From: Rhizobiales bacterium TMED25
GTDB taxonomy: Bacteria > Pseudomonadota > Alphaproteobacteria > Rhizobiales > TMED25
DNA: 64,000 bases
Direction: 5' to 3'
Assembly (NCBI GenBank): GCA_002168075.1
Contig: NHCE01000001.1
Coordinates: 1 to 64,000, forward strand
Below are positions 1-7,808 of the stretch, one piece after another. Below the pieces are notes generated by a model. The model had not been told where the DNA came from and made no database searches. It saw only the letters and a list, made by a program, of their open reading frames with translations. The position numbers and the translations under genes are program-made. Numbering within the stretch: position 1 is the first letter of the stretch; every line of letters starts with the position of its first letter.

Positions 1-510
1 GCAAGATTTATCAAAATGTTGGATACCAATCTCACCAAAACCTATGCATATTCCTGTTTCTATCTGAGAAATAGTTCTATCTAGATAATCTTGAGCAAGA
101 TCAAATTTACCCTTTTGAATAAGTCCCGGGACATGACCTCCACACAAAATCTTTGTATTAAAAAGTTTTGTGATTTTTTTAAGTGTTTTGTGACGTTTTT
201 CATCTCTTTTGAGATAGCTTTTGTATCCATTAGGAGTATCCGCAATTACAATAAGTTCATATTTGTTATGCCTCAACTCCTCAGTATATTTATCAATATT
301 TTTGGTCTTTTGTGGGTGTATGTGACCATCATATAACATTCCATTGTATGGTTTAGTCCATTTCCTACTTTGTCGGCATTGATTAGTAAGGTTTATATCA
401 GATGCCCTATCGCAATTATATCCATCAATTGCTTGATATTGAGGATAATCGTGCGCAAAGGTATTAAAATTTAGAAAAAAAAGAAATATAAAAACTAACT
501 TGTAAATCAT
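1..510 (-). CDS. Secreted metal-dependent hydrolase (amidohydrolase-like), 5' part only
   Basis: An open frame starts at ATG 510 and runs leftward off the window edge, giving 170 residues with no stop. Residues 1-19 form a hydrophobic signal peptide that ends near FNTFA, so the protein is probably exported to the periplasm. After a Cys-containing linker comes YDGHIHPQ with a His-x-His pair (H63, H65) at the end of a predicted first beta strand. This is the usual metal site at the start of TIM-barrel metal-dependent hydrolases. Later segments (IVIADT about 88-92, ILCGGHVPG about 121-129, GFGEIG about 158-162) fit further barrel strands with potential ligands. I do not recognise the substrate, and the rest of the gene lies outside the window. 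The reading frame, signal peptide and HxH are seen directly; the fold assignment is inference. Confidence 0.72.
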   Translation of the reverse strand, partial: MIYKLVFIFLFFLNFNTFAHDYPQYQAIDGYNCDRASDINLTNQCRQSRKWTKPYNGMLYDGHIHPQKTKNIDKYTEELRHNKYELIVIADTPNGYKSYLKRDEKRHKTLKKITKLFNTKILCGGHVPGLIQKGKFDLAQDYLDRTISQIETGICIGFGEIGIQHFDKSC

Positions 511-676
511 AAGTGATTAAAAACATAATTTTATTACATAAATATTTCAGTACTTTACACAAATTATGTGATTTTTGGATGTTTGGGCTAATTCTTCCAG
601 TTTTTTACCTAAAATTAACATCAAAATTACTTTTCACTTATTAAGATAACTGATTGCTTTTATTAGAGACAAAAAG

Positions 677-752
677 TGGCTCCGGAGGAGGGATTCGAAC
701 CCCCGACCAATTGATTAAGAGTCAACTGCTCTGCCAGCTGAGCTACGGGCCC
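677..752 (-). tRNA. tRNA-Lys(CTT) body with a non-pairing, tRNA-Asn-like 3' acceptor strand
   Basis: The 76-nt sequence has a perfect D arm (GCTC/GAGC), an anticodon arm GTTGA-CTCTTAA-TCAAT with anticodon CTT, a T loop TTCGAAT, and an encoded CCA. The 5' acceptor strand is GGGCCCG, as in Lys tRNAs. The 3' strand is CTCCGGA with discriminator G73. These strands pair only at position 7-66. CTCCGGA-G-CCA would pair perfectly with TCCGGAG, the usual alphaproteobacterial tRNA-Asn 5' end, and G73 is the usual Asn discriminator. The T stem GGGGG/CCCTC holds one G-U pair, which fits a junction inside the T arm. The gene lies 7 nt after the leuA stop on the same strand, so it is probably cotranscribed with the ilv-leu operon. 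It may be a nonfunctional deletion fusion of tandem Lys and Asn genes, or an assembly chimera. Confidence 0.8.
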
Positions 753-759
753 AAATTAG

Positions 760-2289
760 TTAGGCATTCCTCTCTTTTACAATCAACAACTTATTAAGGG
801 CATTTAGATAAGCGCGCGCGGATGCAACTAGTGTATCTGTATCAGCACTTCTACCTGTTGTTGATACGCCATTATCCTCGAGCTTAACACTAACTTCAGC
901 TTGTGCATCTGTTCCCTCGGTAACAGCTTGCACTTGGTATAGTGGTAAAGATGCTTGATGTGGAAATATAGCTTTAATACAATTAAAAATTGCATCGACT
1001 GGACCATCTCCTGTTGATTTCTTTTTTACGAGTTTACCATCAACATCAATCACTAACTCTGCACTTTGAGGCCCCTCCGTACCAGCATGAACGATAAGAG
1101 AATTAAATTTAAGTCTGTCTGTAGAGCTTGCGATTTCATCATCTACAAGAGCCATAATATCTTCATCGTAGACATTCTTTTTCTTATCTGCTAGTGCTTT
1201 AAATCTTTCAAATGCATCTTGGAAGGCATTATTTCCTAGTACATAACCCAAATCAGCTAGTTTTTCACGAAATGCGTGTCTTCCAGAGTGCTTTCCCATA
1301 ACAAGTGAAGATTCCTTTAAACCAATACTTTCGGGACTCATAATTTCATATGTTTGGCTATTTTTTAACATACCATCTTGATGAATTCCTGATTCATGAG
1401 CAAAAGCATTTTTTCCAACGATTGCTTTATTATATTGAACTGGAAATGACGTGATTGCTGAAACTAACTTAGATGCTCTTAAAATTTTTTTTGTGTCGAC
1501 CTTAGTCCCAAATGGAAGTGCGTCAGACCTCGTATTTATAGCCATAACAACTTCTTCGAGAGCTGCATTACCAGCCCTTTCGCCGAGTCCATTTATAGTA
1601 CACTCAATTTGCCTTGCCCCTGCCTCAACTCCAGCCAAAGAATTCGCAACAGCCAGACCCAAATCATTATGGCAATGTGTTGAAAATATTATTTCATCTG
1701 CTCCAGAAACTTTTTCTTTAAGAGTTTTTATTAGATTATGGAATTCTCTTGGAATTGCATACCCCACTGTATCTGGAATGTTTATTGTCGTAGCACCATA
1801 TTTTATAGCAACTTCGCAACATTTACATAAGAAGTCTACTGATGTTCTAGTAGCATCCATTCCCGACCATTCCACATCATCAATTAGATTTCTTGCTTGG
1901 GTAACTGTTTTCTTTATTATCTCAAGAACTTCATCTTCTGTTTTTTTCATTTGGTGCTGAAGATGGATTGGAGATGTAGATACAAAGGTATGAATTCTGC
2001 CTCTGTTTGCCTTCTTGACAGCCTGCCCAGCTCTCTCAATATCTTCGGGTATTGCCCTTGCTAAACCTGCAATGACAGAGTTTTTAGATCGTTCGGCTAT
2101 CATTGAAACAGCTTCAAAATCTCCATTTGATGCAATCGGAAAACCTGCCTCAATAATATCAATTCCCATATCATCTAATAATTCAGCGATTTGAATTTTC
2201 TCTTCCAATGTCATAGTTGCACCCGGTGATTGCTCACCATCACGCAACGTAGTATCAAATATTCTTATATGATTATCTGTTGAAGTCAT
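760..2289 (-). CDS. leuA: 2-isopropylmalate synthase
   Basis: This enzyme condenses acetyl-CoA with 2-oxoisovalerate, the first committed step of leucine synthesis, in the cytoplasm. The 509-residue length is normal for the long LeuA form with a regulatory domain. The N-terminal HMGL-type TIM barrel begins with [13 protein letters not shown] at about 11-23 and carries the metal motif HCHNDLG at 205-211 and NGLGERAGN at 233-241. Residues from about 360 onward form the LeuA dimerisation domain that normally binds leucine for feedback control. The gene follows ilvC with an 8-nt gap and ends the ilvB-ilvH-ilvC-leuA operon, so it should be under the ilv attenuator as well as allosteric control. 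leuB and leuCD are not adjacent; only a LeuB-like gene occurs at 52550. Confidence 0.97.
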   Translation of the reverse strand: MTSTDNHIRIFDTTLRDGEQSPGATMTLEEKIQIAELLDDMGIDIIEAGFPIASNGDFEAVSMIAERSKNSVIAGLARAIPEDIERAGQAVKKANRGRIHTFVSTSPIHLQHQMKKTEDEVLEIIKKTVTQARNLIDDVEWSGMDATRTSVDFLCKCCEVAIKYGATTINIPDTVGYAIPREFHNLIKTLKEKVSGADEIIFSTHCHNDLGLAVANSLAGVEAGARQIECTINGLGERAGNAALEEVVMAINTRSDALPFGTKVDTKKILRASKLVSAITSFPVQYNKAIVGKNAFAHESGIHQDGMLKNSQTYEIMSPESIGLKESSLVMGKHSGRHAFREKLADLGYVLGNNAFQDAFERFKALADKKKNVYDEDIMALVDDEIASSTDRLKFNSLIVHAGTEGPQSAELVIDVDGKLVKKKSTGDGPVDAIFNCIKAIFPHQASLPLYQVQAVTEGTDAQAEVSVKLEDNGVSTTGRSADTDTLVASARAYLNALNKLLIVKERNA

Positions 2290-2297
2290 AAGTTTAA

Positions 2298-3332
<1,035 letters not shown>

Positions 3333-3359
3333 TTATTTGTTATTAATCGTAAAAAATAA

Positions 3360-3396
3360 TTATTATTGTTAATACCTCTATTTTAAACAATAATAA
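3360..3396 (-). repeat. AT-rich 11-bp perfect inverted repeat between ilvH and ilvC
   Basis: TTATTATTGTT (3360-3370) and AACAATAATAA (3386-3396) are perfect complements around a 15-nt loop. They sit in the only sizeable gap (85 nt) inside the ilv-leu operon. The stem has only two G-C pairs and no U-tract directly after it, so it is a weak terminator at best. It could act as a processing or stabilising hairpin that sets the ilvBH to ilvC ratio. The repeat is seen directly; the function is inference, and in such AT-rich DNA part of the symmetry could be chance. Confidence 0.45.
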
Positions 3397-3402
3397 AATA
3401 AT

Positions 3403-3960
3403 TTATGTATTGTCGGGCCCTCTCTTCAGAGCTGCTACACCAGTTCTCGAAACTTCAAGTAACCCTACACTTGTCATTAGATGAATAAATCTATCTATCT
3501 CTCTGGTTCTACCAGTAAGTTGAAATATAAAACTATTCAAACTCGCATCAACAGTTTGTGCGTCAAAGGCTTCAGCAAGTCTAAGTGCCTCTAATCTTTT
3601 ATTACCGACACCCTTTACTTTGATGAGCGCCAGCTCTCTCTCTAGAGCTCCGTATTGCCCATATTGAGCTGTTAAATCTGACACACTATGAACAGGGACT
3701 AGCCGTTCAACCTGAACTTTTATTTTCTCAATAACACTTGGAGAGCCAGATGTTACTAGAGTTATTCTGGAAAGTTGATTTTTACTTTCCGTTTCTGATA
3801 CCGTTAATGAGTCAATATTGAAACCTCGAGCAGCAAATAAACCAATCACTCTGGCAAGCACACCTGACTCATTATCGACAATTATAGATAATGTGTGACG
3901 TTCATTGTTTTCATCTATGGAGACAAAGTCATAGGTTGAGGCTGGATTTTTTTCATTCAT
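3403..3960 (-). CDS. ilvH: Acetolactate synthase small (regulatory) subunit
   Basis: This is the regulatory partner of IlvB. It stimulates the large subunit and confers valine feedback inhibition. The 185-residue protein has an N-terminal ACT domain at about 22-95 (HTLSIIVDNESGVLARVIGLF is the typical opening, with FNIDSLTV after it) and a C-terminal ALS small-subunit domain from about 110, including the LxRELALIKV-type strand. It begins 31 nt after the ilvB stop in the same orientation, the usual ilvBH pairing. The symbol ilvN would be equally acceptable. Nothing looks truncated. Confidence 0.97.
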   Translation of the reverse strand: MNEKNPASTYDFVSIDENNERHTLSIIVDNESGVLARVIGLFAARGFNIDSLTVSETESKNQLSRITLVTSGSPSVIEKIKVQVERLVPVHSVSDLTAQYGQYGALERELALIKVKGVGNKRLEALRLAEAFDAQTVDASLNSFIFQLTGRTREIDRFIHLMTSVGLLEVSRTGVAALKRGPDNT

Positions 3961-3991
3961 TGGGTTTACTCATAAATTATAAAATTAGTAA

Positions 3992-5755
3992 TTAGACCAT
4001 AATCTTTCCATCATCATCTATAGCTGTTGAAACTTGCTCATCAGTTACATCCTCACCAAGCAACATATCATTATGAGCCTTACCTGATGGAATCATTGGA
4101 AAACAATTTTCTAAACTTGCCACCTGACAATCCATAATAACTGGGCCAGGTGTCTCAATCATTTTAATGATTGCTTGATCTAAATCTTGTGGTTTTTTTG
4201 CAGATATACCTGTTGCACCGTATGCTTCTGCTAGTTTAACAAAATCTGGAAGTGATTCAGAGTAGCTTTCTGATATTCTATTCCCATGAAGCAGCTGCTG
4301 CCATTGCCTAACCATACCCATATAACTATTATTTAGTATGAAGATCTTAGTATTTAAACGGTATTGAACAGCAGTTGATAATTCCTGAATGTTCATTAAT
4401 ATTGAAGCATCGCCTGCAATATCAATAACAAGAGATTCGGGGAATGCTACTTGAACACCATTGGCCGCAGGGAAACCATATCCCATTGTCCCAAGGCCGC
4501 CAGAAGTAAGCCATCTATTTGGTTTTTCAAATTTATAGAATTGCGCAGCCCACATCTGATGCTGCCCAACTTCAGTTGTTATATAAGTATCCTTGTCTTT
4601 TGTTAACTCATAGAGCCTTTCAATTGCATATTGTGGCATAATAACATCTGAATTTGGTTTATATTTTAAGCAATTAACTTTTTTCCAGGTTTCGATTTCT
4701 TTCCACCAGCTATCGTAGGATGGAAAAGTATTAATTCCTTTTTCCTTAATTATATTCAATGCTTCATTTAGAAATTTCCCACAATCTGTTATTAAGGAAA
4801 TATCCACATTAACATTTTTATTTATGGATGTAGCATCAATATCGATATGTACTTTCTTTGATTTTGGAGAAAACTCATCAATCTTGCCAGTAATTCTATC
4901 GTCAAAACGGGCGCCAATACATATCATAAGATCACAATCATGCATAGCCATATTTGCCTCATATGTACCATGCATTCCAAGCATACCCAACCAATGCTTT
5001 CCAGATCCAGGATATGCCCCTAAACCCATTAAAGTTGATGTTATTGGTATATTTGTTTTTTGTATAAACCTATTGAGCAACTTAGAAGTATTCGGTCCTG
5101 AGTTTATTATACCTCCACCAGAATAAATAATTGGTTTTTTTGACCTCTGAATCAGTTCGATAACCCTCGATACAGATTTTTGATCAATTGAAGATGGTGG
5201 ATTATAAGTTTTATGTTTGACCTTTGTCATATTCTCATATTCACCCTCTGCAAATTGGATATCTTTAGGGATATCAATTAAAACAGGACCTGGTCGTCCA
5301 GAACGAGCTACATAGAATGCTTCATGCATAATTCTTGGAAGATCTTTGATATCCTTGACAAGCCAATTATGCTTTGTACAAGCTCTTGTAATACCGACTG
5401 TGTCAGCTTCTTGGAAAGCATCACTTCCAATTAAATGAGTTGGAACTTGACCACTGATACAAACTATTGGAATTGAGTCTAGAAGTGCATCAGTTAAACC
5501 AGTAACAGCATTAGTCGCACCCGGACCTGATGTTACAATAAGAACGCCAACTTTTCCTGTCGAACGGGCAAATCCTTCAGCTGCATGCGCAGCTCCTTGT
5601 TCATGGCGCACCAAAATATGCTTAACTTTATCCTGCTGAAAAATTGCATCATAAATTGGTAGTACAGCTCCACCAGGATAACCAAAAACTGATTCAACAC
5701 CCTGATCTTCAAGCGCTTGTATAACAATTTCGGCTCCAGTTTTTTTTATTCCCAT
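3992..5755 (-). CDS. ilvB: Acetolactate synthase large (catalytic) subunit
   Basis: This thiamine-diphosphate enzyme condenses pyruvate with pyruvate or 2-oxobutyrate, the first common step of valine, leucine and isoleucine synthesis. The 587 residues show the N-terminal pyrimidine-binding domain with the catalytic Glu at position 52 in HEQGAAHAAEGFAR, a central FAD-binding domain, and a C-terminal ThDP/Mg2+ motif that starts GDASILMNIQEL. GDA in place of GDG is, as I recall, common in alphaproteobacterial homologues. The gene is first in the ilvB-ilvH-ilvC-leuA operon, and its start lies 59 nt downstream of the attenuator terminator's last T. It should therefore be controlled by translation of the upstream leader peptide. 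ilvI is an alternative symbol. Confidence 0.97.
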   Translation of the reverse strand: MGIKKTGAEIVIQALEDQGVESVFGYPGGAVLPIYDAIFQQDKVKHILVRHEQGAAHAAEGFARSTGKVGVLIVTSGPGATNAVTGLTDALLDSIPIVCISGQVPTHLIGSDAFQEADTVGITRACTKHNWLVKDIKDLPRIMHEAFYVARSGRPGPVLIDIPKDIQFAEGEYENMTKVKHKTYNPPSSIDQKSVSRVIELIQRSKKPIIYSGGGIINSGPNTSKLLNRFIQKTNIPITSTLMGLGAYPGSGKHWLGMLGMHGTYEANMAMHDCDLMICIGARFDDRITGKIDEFSPKSKKVHIDIDATSINKNVNVDISLITDCGKFLNEALNIIKEKGINTFPSYDSWWKEIETWKKVNCLKYKPNSDVIMPQYAIERLYELTKDKDTYITTEVGQHQMWAAQFYKFEKPNRWLTSGGLGTMGYGFPAANGVQVAFPESLVIDIAGDASILMNIQELSTAVQYRLNTKIFILNNSYMGMVRQWQQLLHGNRISESYSESLPDFVKLAEAYGATGISAKKPQDLDQAIIKMIETPGPVIMDCQVASLENCFPMIPSGKAHNDMLLGEDVTDEQVSTAIDDDGKIMV

Positions 5756-5814
5756 AATCTCTTGACCTTATTAGATATTCCTAAATTATTAAATAGAATG
5801 GTTTAAATAAAATT

Positions 5815-5836
5815 AAAAAAAGGGGCGTTTGCCCCT
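5815..5836 (-). terminator. Attenuator terminator of the ilv-leu operon
   Basis: Read on the minus strand, AGGGGC-AAAC-GCCCCT forms a perfect 6-bp GC-rich stem with a tetraloop, followed at once by a run of T. This is the strongest intrinsic terminator seen in the window. It lies between the leader peptide and ilvB, with ilvB beginning about 60 nt downstream. The 5' arm can instead pair with CCTCATT in the upstream hairpin (CCTCATT against AATaGGGG with one bulged A). That is a credible antiterminator. Confidence 0.92.
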
Positions 5837-5842
5837 ATTAAA

Positions 5843-5881
5843 GTATCACCACAATGAGGACGGAAAGACCTCAGGTGATAC
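5843..5881 (-). promoter_or_regulatory. ilv attenuator pause/anti-antiterminator hairpin
   Basis: On the minus strand GTATCACC pairs with GGTGATAC (8 bp), enclosing a second stem TGAGG/CCTCA around a 9-nt loop. The stop codon of the leader peptide (TGA, 5871-5873) falls inside the 5' arm. A ribosome that reaches the stop would therefore cover this arm, while one stalled at the Leu/Val codons would leave it uncovered or free region 2 to pair downstream. This is the classical layout of amino-acid biosynthetic attenuators. The pairings are read directly; the switching mechanism is inferred from the architecture. Confidence 0.88.
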
Positions 5882-5918
5882 AAAAGACGACTAGCAGTGT
5901 TCTATTTAAATAAATCAT
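5871..5918 (-). CDS. ilv operon leader peptide (15 codons)
   Basis: The minus-strand frame reads MIYLNRTLLVVFCIT and stops at TGA. An AAAAGGG ribosome-binding site ends 4 nt before the ATG. Seven of the fourteen codons after Met are for branched-chain amino acids: Ile2, Leu4, the adjacent Leu8-Leu9-Val10-Val11 block, and Ile14. The stop lies in the first hairpin of the attenuator and the terminator follows 35 nt later. The peptide probably has no function of its own; its translation senses charged tRNA-Leu, tRNA-Val and tRNA-Ile. It is too short for automatic gene callers. The LLVV block in this position is very unlikely to be chance. Confidence 0.9.
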   Translation of the reverse strand: MIYLNRTLLVVFCIT

Positions 5919-5942
5919 TTTACCCTTTTAATAAACATTTGT

Positions 5943-5971
5943 AATATATTTCATAAAAAATAATTAATCAA
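5943..5971 (-). promoter_or_regulatory. Probable sigma-70 promoter of the ilv-leu operon
   Basis: On the minus strand TTGATT (-35) and TATATT (-10) are separated by exactly 17 bp. They lie about 25 nt upstream of the leader-peptide ATG and just past the miaA stop at 5984. The implied short 5' leader and the position before the attenuator make this the natural operon promoter. In such AT-rich DNA, -10-like hexamers are common, so the call rests on spacing and position. Confidence 0.6.
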
Positions 5972-5983
5972 TTTTTTTCTATT

Positions 5984-6886
5984 CTAACTTAAAAAAAAAT
6001 CTTCCGTATTTTCAAACCAATCCCAATCATTCATTTTCTTCTTTGCCCATGTTATTTGTCTTTTTGCATATCTTTTGGTTTGATTATTTATTTTTATCTT
6101 TAATTCCTCAAGACTATTATTCCCCTCCAAATACTCAATTACTTCTCTGACTCCAATTGCTTTCATGGATGGATATGATAATGGAATATTTTTTTCTTTC
6201 AGTATTTTAATTTCATCAAAAAATTCATCACTCTCAAGCATACTTTCTATTCGAGTCGAGATATTGTTATGTATTTTTTCTTTACTCGGACATACATAAA
6301 TTTTCTTTATATTATCTCCTTTTACTAATATTTCTCCCGTATTCTTCTGCCACTCCTTAATTGATTTGCCTGTTTGGTCAAATACCTCTGAAGCTCTGAT
6401 TATTCTAGCTTTGTCATTCACATTAATTGAATTTGCTGCTAATGGATCATTTTTTTGAAGAAAACGGTATATATATTCCAAACCATCATTATCTTGTATT
6501 TTTTGCCATTTTAATCTCGTTTCTTGATTTATTTGAGGGATAGTTGATACTTCTCCAAATAAACCTGCAAAATACAAGCCCGTACCTCCTACAATTATCG
6601 GAACAATCTTCATTTTGTTTAGAAATATTAATAAGCTTTCAATAGTTTTTAACCAGTCACCTACAGAAAATCTTATTCTTGAGTCAATAAATCCATATAA
6701 AAAATGAGGGACAAGCGACATTTGATAAACTGTTGGTTTTGCCGTGATAATGGAAAGGTCATTATATACCTGCATTGAGTCTGCATTAATGATAACTCCA
6801 TTACATTTTTTTGCGATGTCTAATGCAAGATTTGATTTACCAGAAGCTGTTGGACCTGAAATAAGAATTGCGTTATAATTAATCAT
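5984..6886 (-). CDS. miaA: tRNA dimethylallyltransferase
   Basis: MiaA transfers the dimethylallyl group to A37 of tRNAs that read codons starting with U. The 300-residue protein has the P-loop GPTASGKS at 11-18, the family segment INADSMQVY near 34-42, the catalytic-loop region VGGTGLYF near 99-106 and the tRNA-contacting C-terminal motif RYAKRQITWAKK near 272-283. Length is normal for alphaproteobacteria. It is transcribed away from serB, whose start is only 25 bp distant, so the two promoters must lie partly inside the opposing genes. Its stop is followed directly by the promoter of the ilv operon on the same strand. Confidence 0.97.
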   Translation of the reverse strand: MINYNAILISGPTASGKSNLALDIAKKCNGVIINADSMQVYNDLSIITAKPTVYQMSLVPHFLYGFIDSRIRFSVGDWLKTIESLLIFLNKMKIVPIIVGGTGLYFAGLFGEVSTIPQINQETRLKWQKIQDNDGLEYIYRFLQKNDPLAANSINVNDKARIIRASEVFDQTGKSIKEWQKNTGEILVKGDNIKKIYVCPSKEKIHNNISTRIESMLESDEFFDEIKILKEKNIPLSYPSMKAIGVREVIEYLEGNNSLEELKIKINNQTKRYAKRQITWAKKKMNDWDWFENTEDFFLS

Positions 6887-6911
6887 CTAAATCGACGTCT
6901 TGTTGTAAAAA

Positions 6912-7808
6912 ATGGAAAAAATATTAACTCTAGTATCTAATAATAATAACATTATAACACCCTTAAGAATTGAAGCAATTGAGTACTTGATAAAAGTCAA
7001 AACTGCAAAAATTTGGTTAAATGAAAATATTGCCTGTGATATTTCATTTAGTACAAAGGCTGGTCATGAGATATCTTCTGATACAATGGTGCGCCTGAGT
7101 AAGTTGCTAAATAGCTTCGAGTATGATTGGTCTATTCAAAATAAAAAAGATAGGAAGAAAAAAATATTTATGTCAGATATGGATTCAACCATAATAAAGC
7201 AAGAATGTATTGATGAAATTGCCTACTACGCCGATATTCAAGAGGAAGTTATCGGTATAACAAAAATGTCTATGGAAGGTCATATTCCTTTTGAAGAAGC
7301 CTTAAAAAGAAGGGTTTCTTTACTCAAAGGTATAAAATTAGAAGCATTAAATGAAATATATAATAATAAAATTCAAATTACAGATGGTGCAGATACTTTA
7401 TTGAAAACCTTGAAAAAGATGAATATTAGAACAATACTTGTATCTGGTGGTTTTACCTTTTTCACTGATAAATTATCAAAAAAGCTTGGGTTTGATGAGA
7501 ATTATGCAAATACTTTAGAAGTAAATGATAAATATCTAACAGGTAAACTTCTTTCACCAATTATAGACGGTTCTTCTAAGAAAAAAGTTCTAAATGATAC
7601 GGTTAGAAGGCTTAAAGTTGATAGAAATGATGTCATTGCAGTGGGTGATGGAGCAAATGATATAGAAATGATAAATGCAGCAGGTTTGGGCATTTCATAC
7701 AAAGCTAAAGAAATATTGAAACAACATTCTAATGGCCAAATAAACTATACTAATTTAGAAAGTATTTTATATTTTATTGGAGTTCCAAAAATAGATTTTT
7801 ATAACTAA
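6912..7808 (+). CDS. serB: Phosphoserine phosphatase
   Basis: This HAD-family enzyme removes phosphate from phosphoserine in the last step of serine synthesis. The 298-residue protein carries the catalytic motif SDMDST at 88-93 followed by KQECIDE, motif II around LVSGGFT near 177-183, and motif IV GDGANDIEM near 246-254. The first about 80 residues are a divergent ACT-like N-terminal region, as in other proteobacterial SerB. It is divergent from miaA with a 25-bp gap and convergent with degP, overlapping the degP stop by 4 bp. No good Shine-Dalgarno precedes the ATG. Confidence 0.95.
   Translation: MEKILTLVSNNNNIITPLRIEAIEYLIKVKTAKIWLNENIACDISFSTKAGHEISSDTMVRLSKLLNSFEYDWSIQNKKDRKKKIFMSDMDSTIIKQECIDEIAYYADIQEEVIGITKMSMEGHIPFEEALKRRVSLLKGIKLEALNEIYNNKIQITDGADTLLKTLKKMNIRTILVSGGFTFFTDKLSKKLGFDENYANTLEVNDKYLTGKLLSPIIDGSSKKKVLNDTVRRLKVDRNDVIAVGDGANDIEMINAAGLGISYKAKEILKQHSNGQINYTNLESILYFIGVPKIDFYN

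Noticed and set aside
91..336. Plus-strand open frame of 81 codons at the left end
   Set aside because: It lies antisense to the exported hydrolase frame, which has a signal peptide and HxH motif; the plus frame has low-complexity Phe/Ile/Val content and no ribosome-binding site.
1451..1960. Plus-strand open frame of 169 codons opposite leuA
   Set aside because: It is the reverse complement of a well-conserved LeuA barrel region and shows no family pattern of its own.
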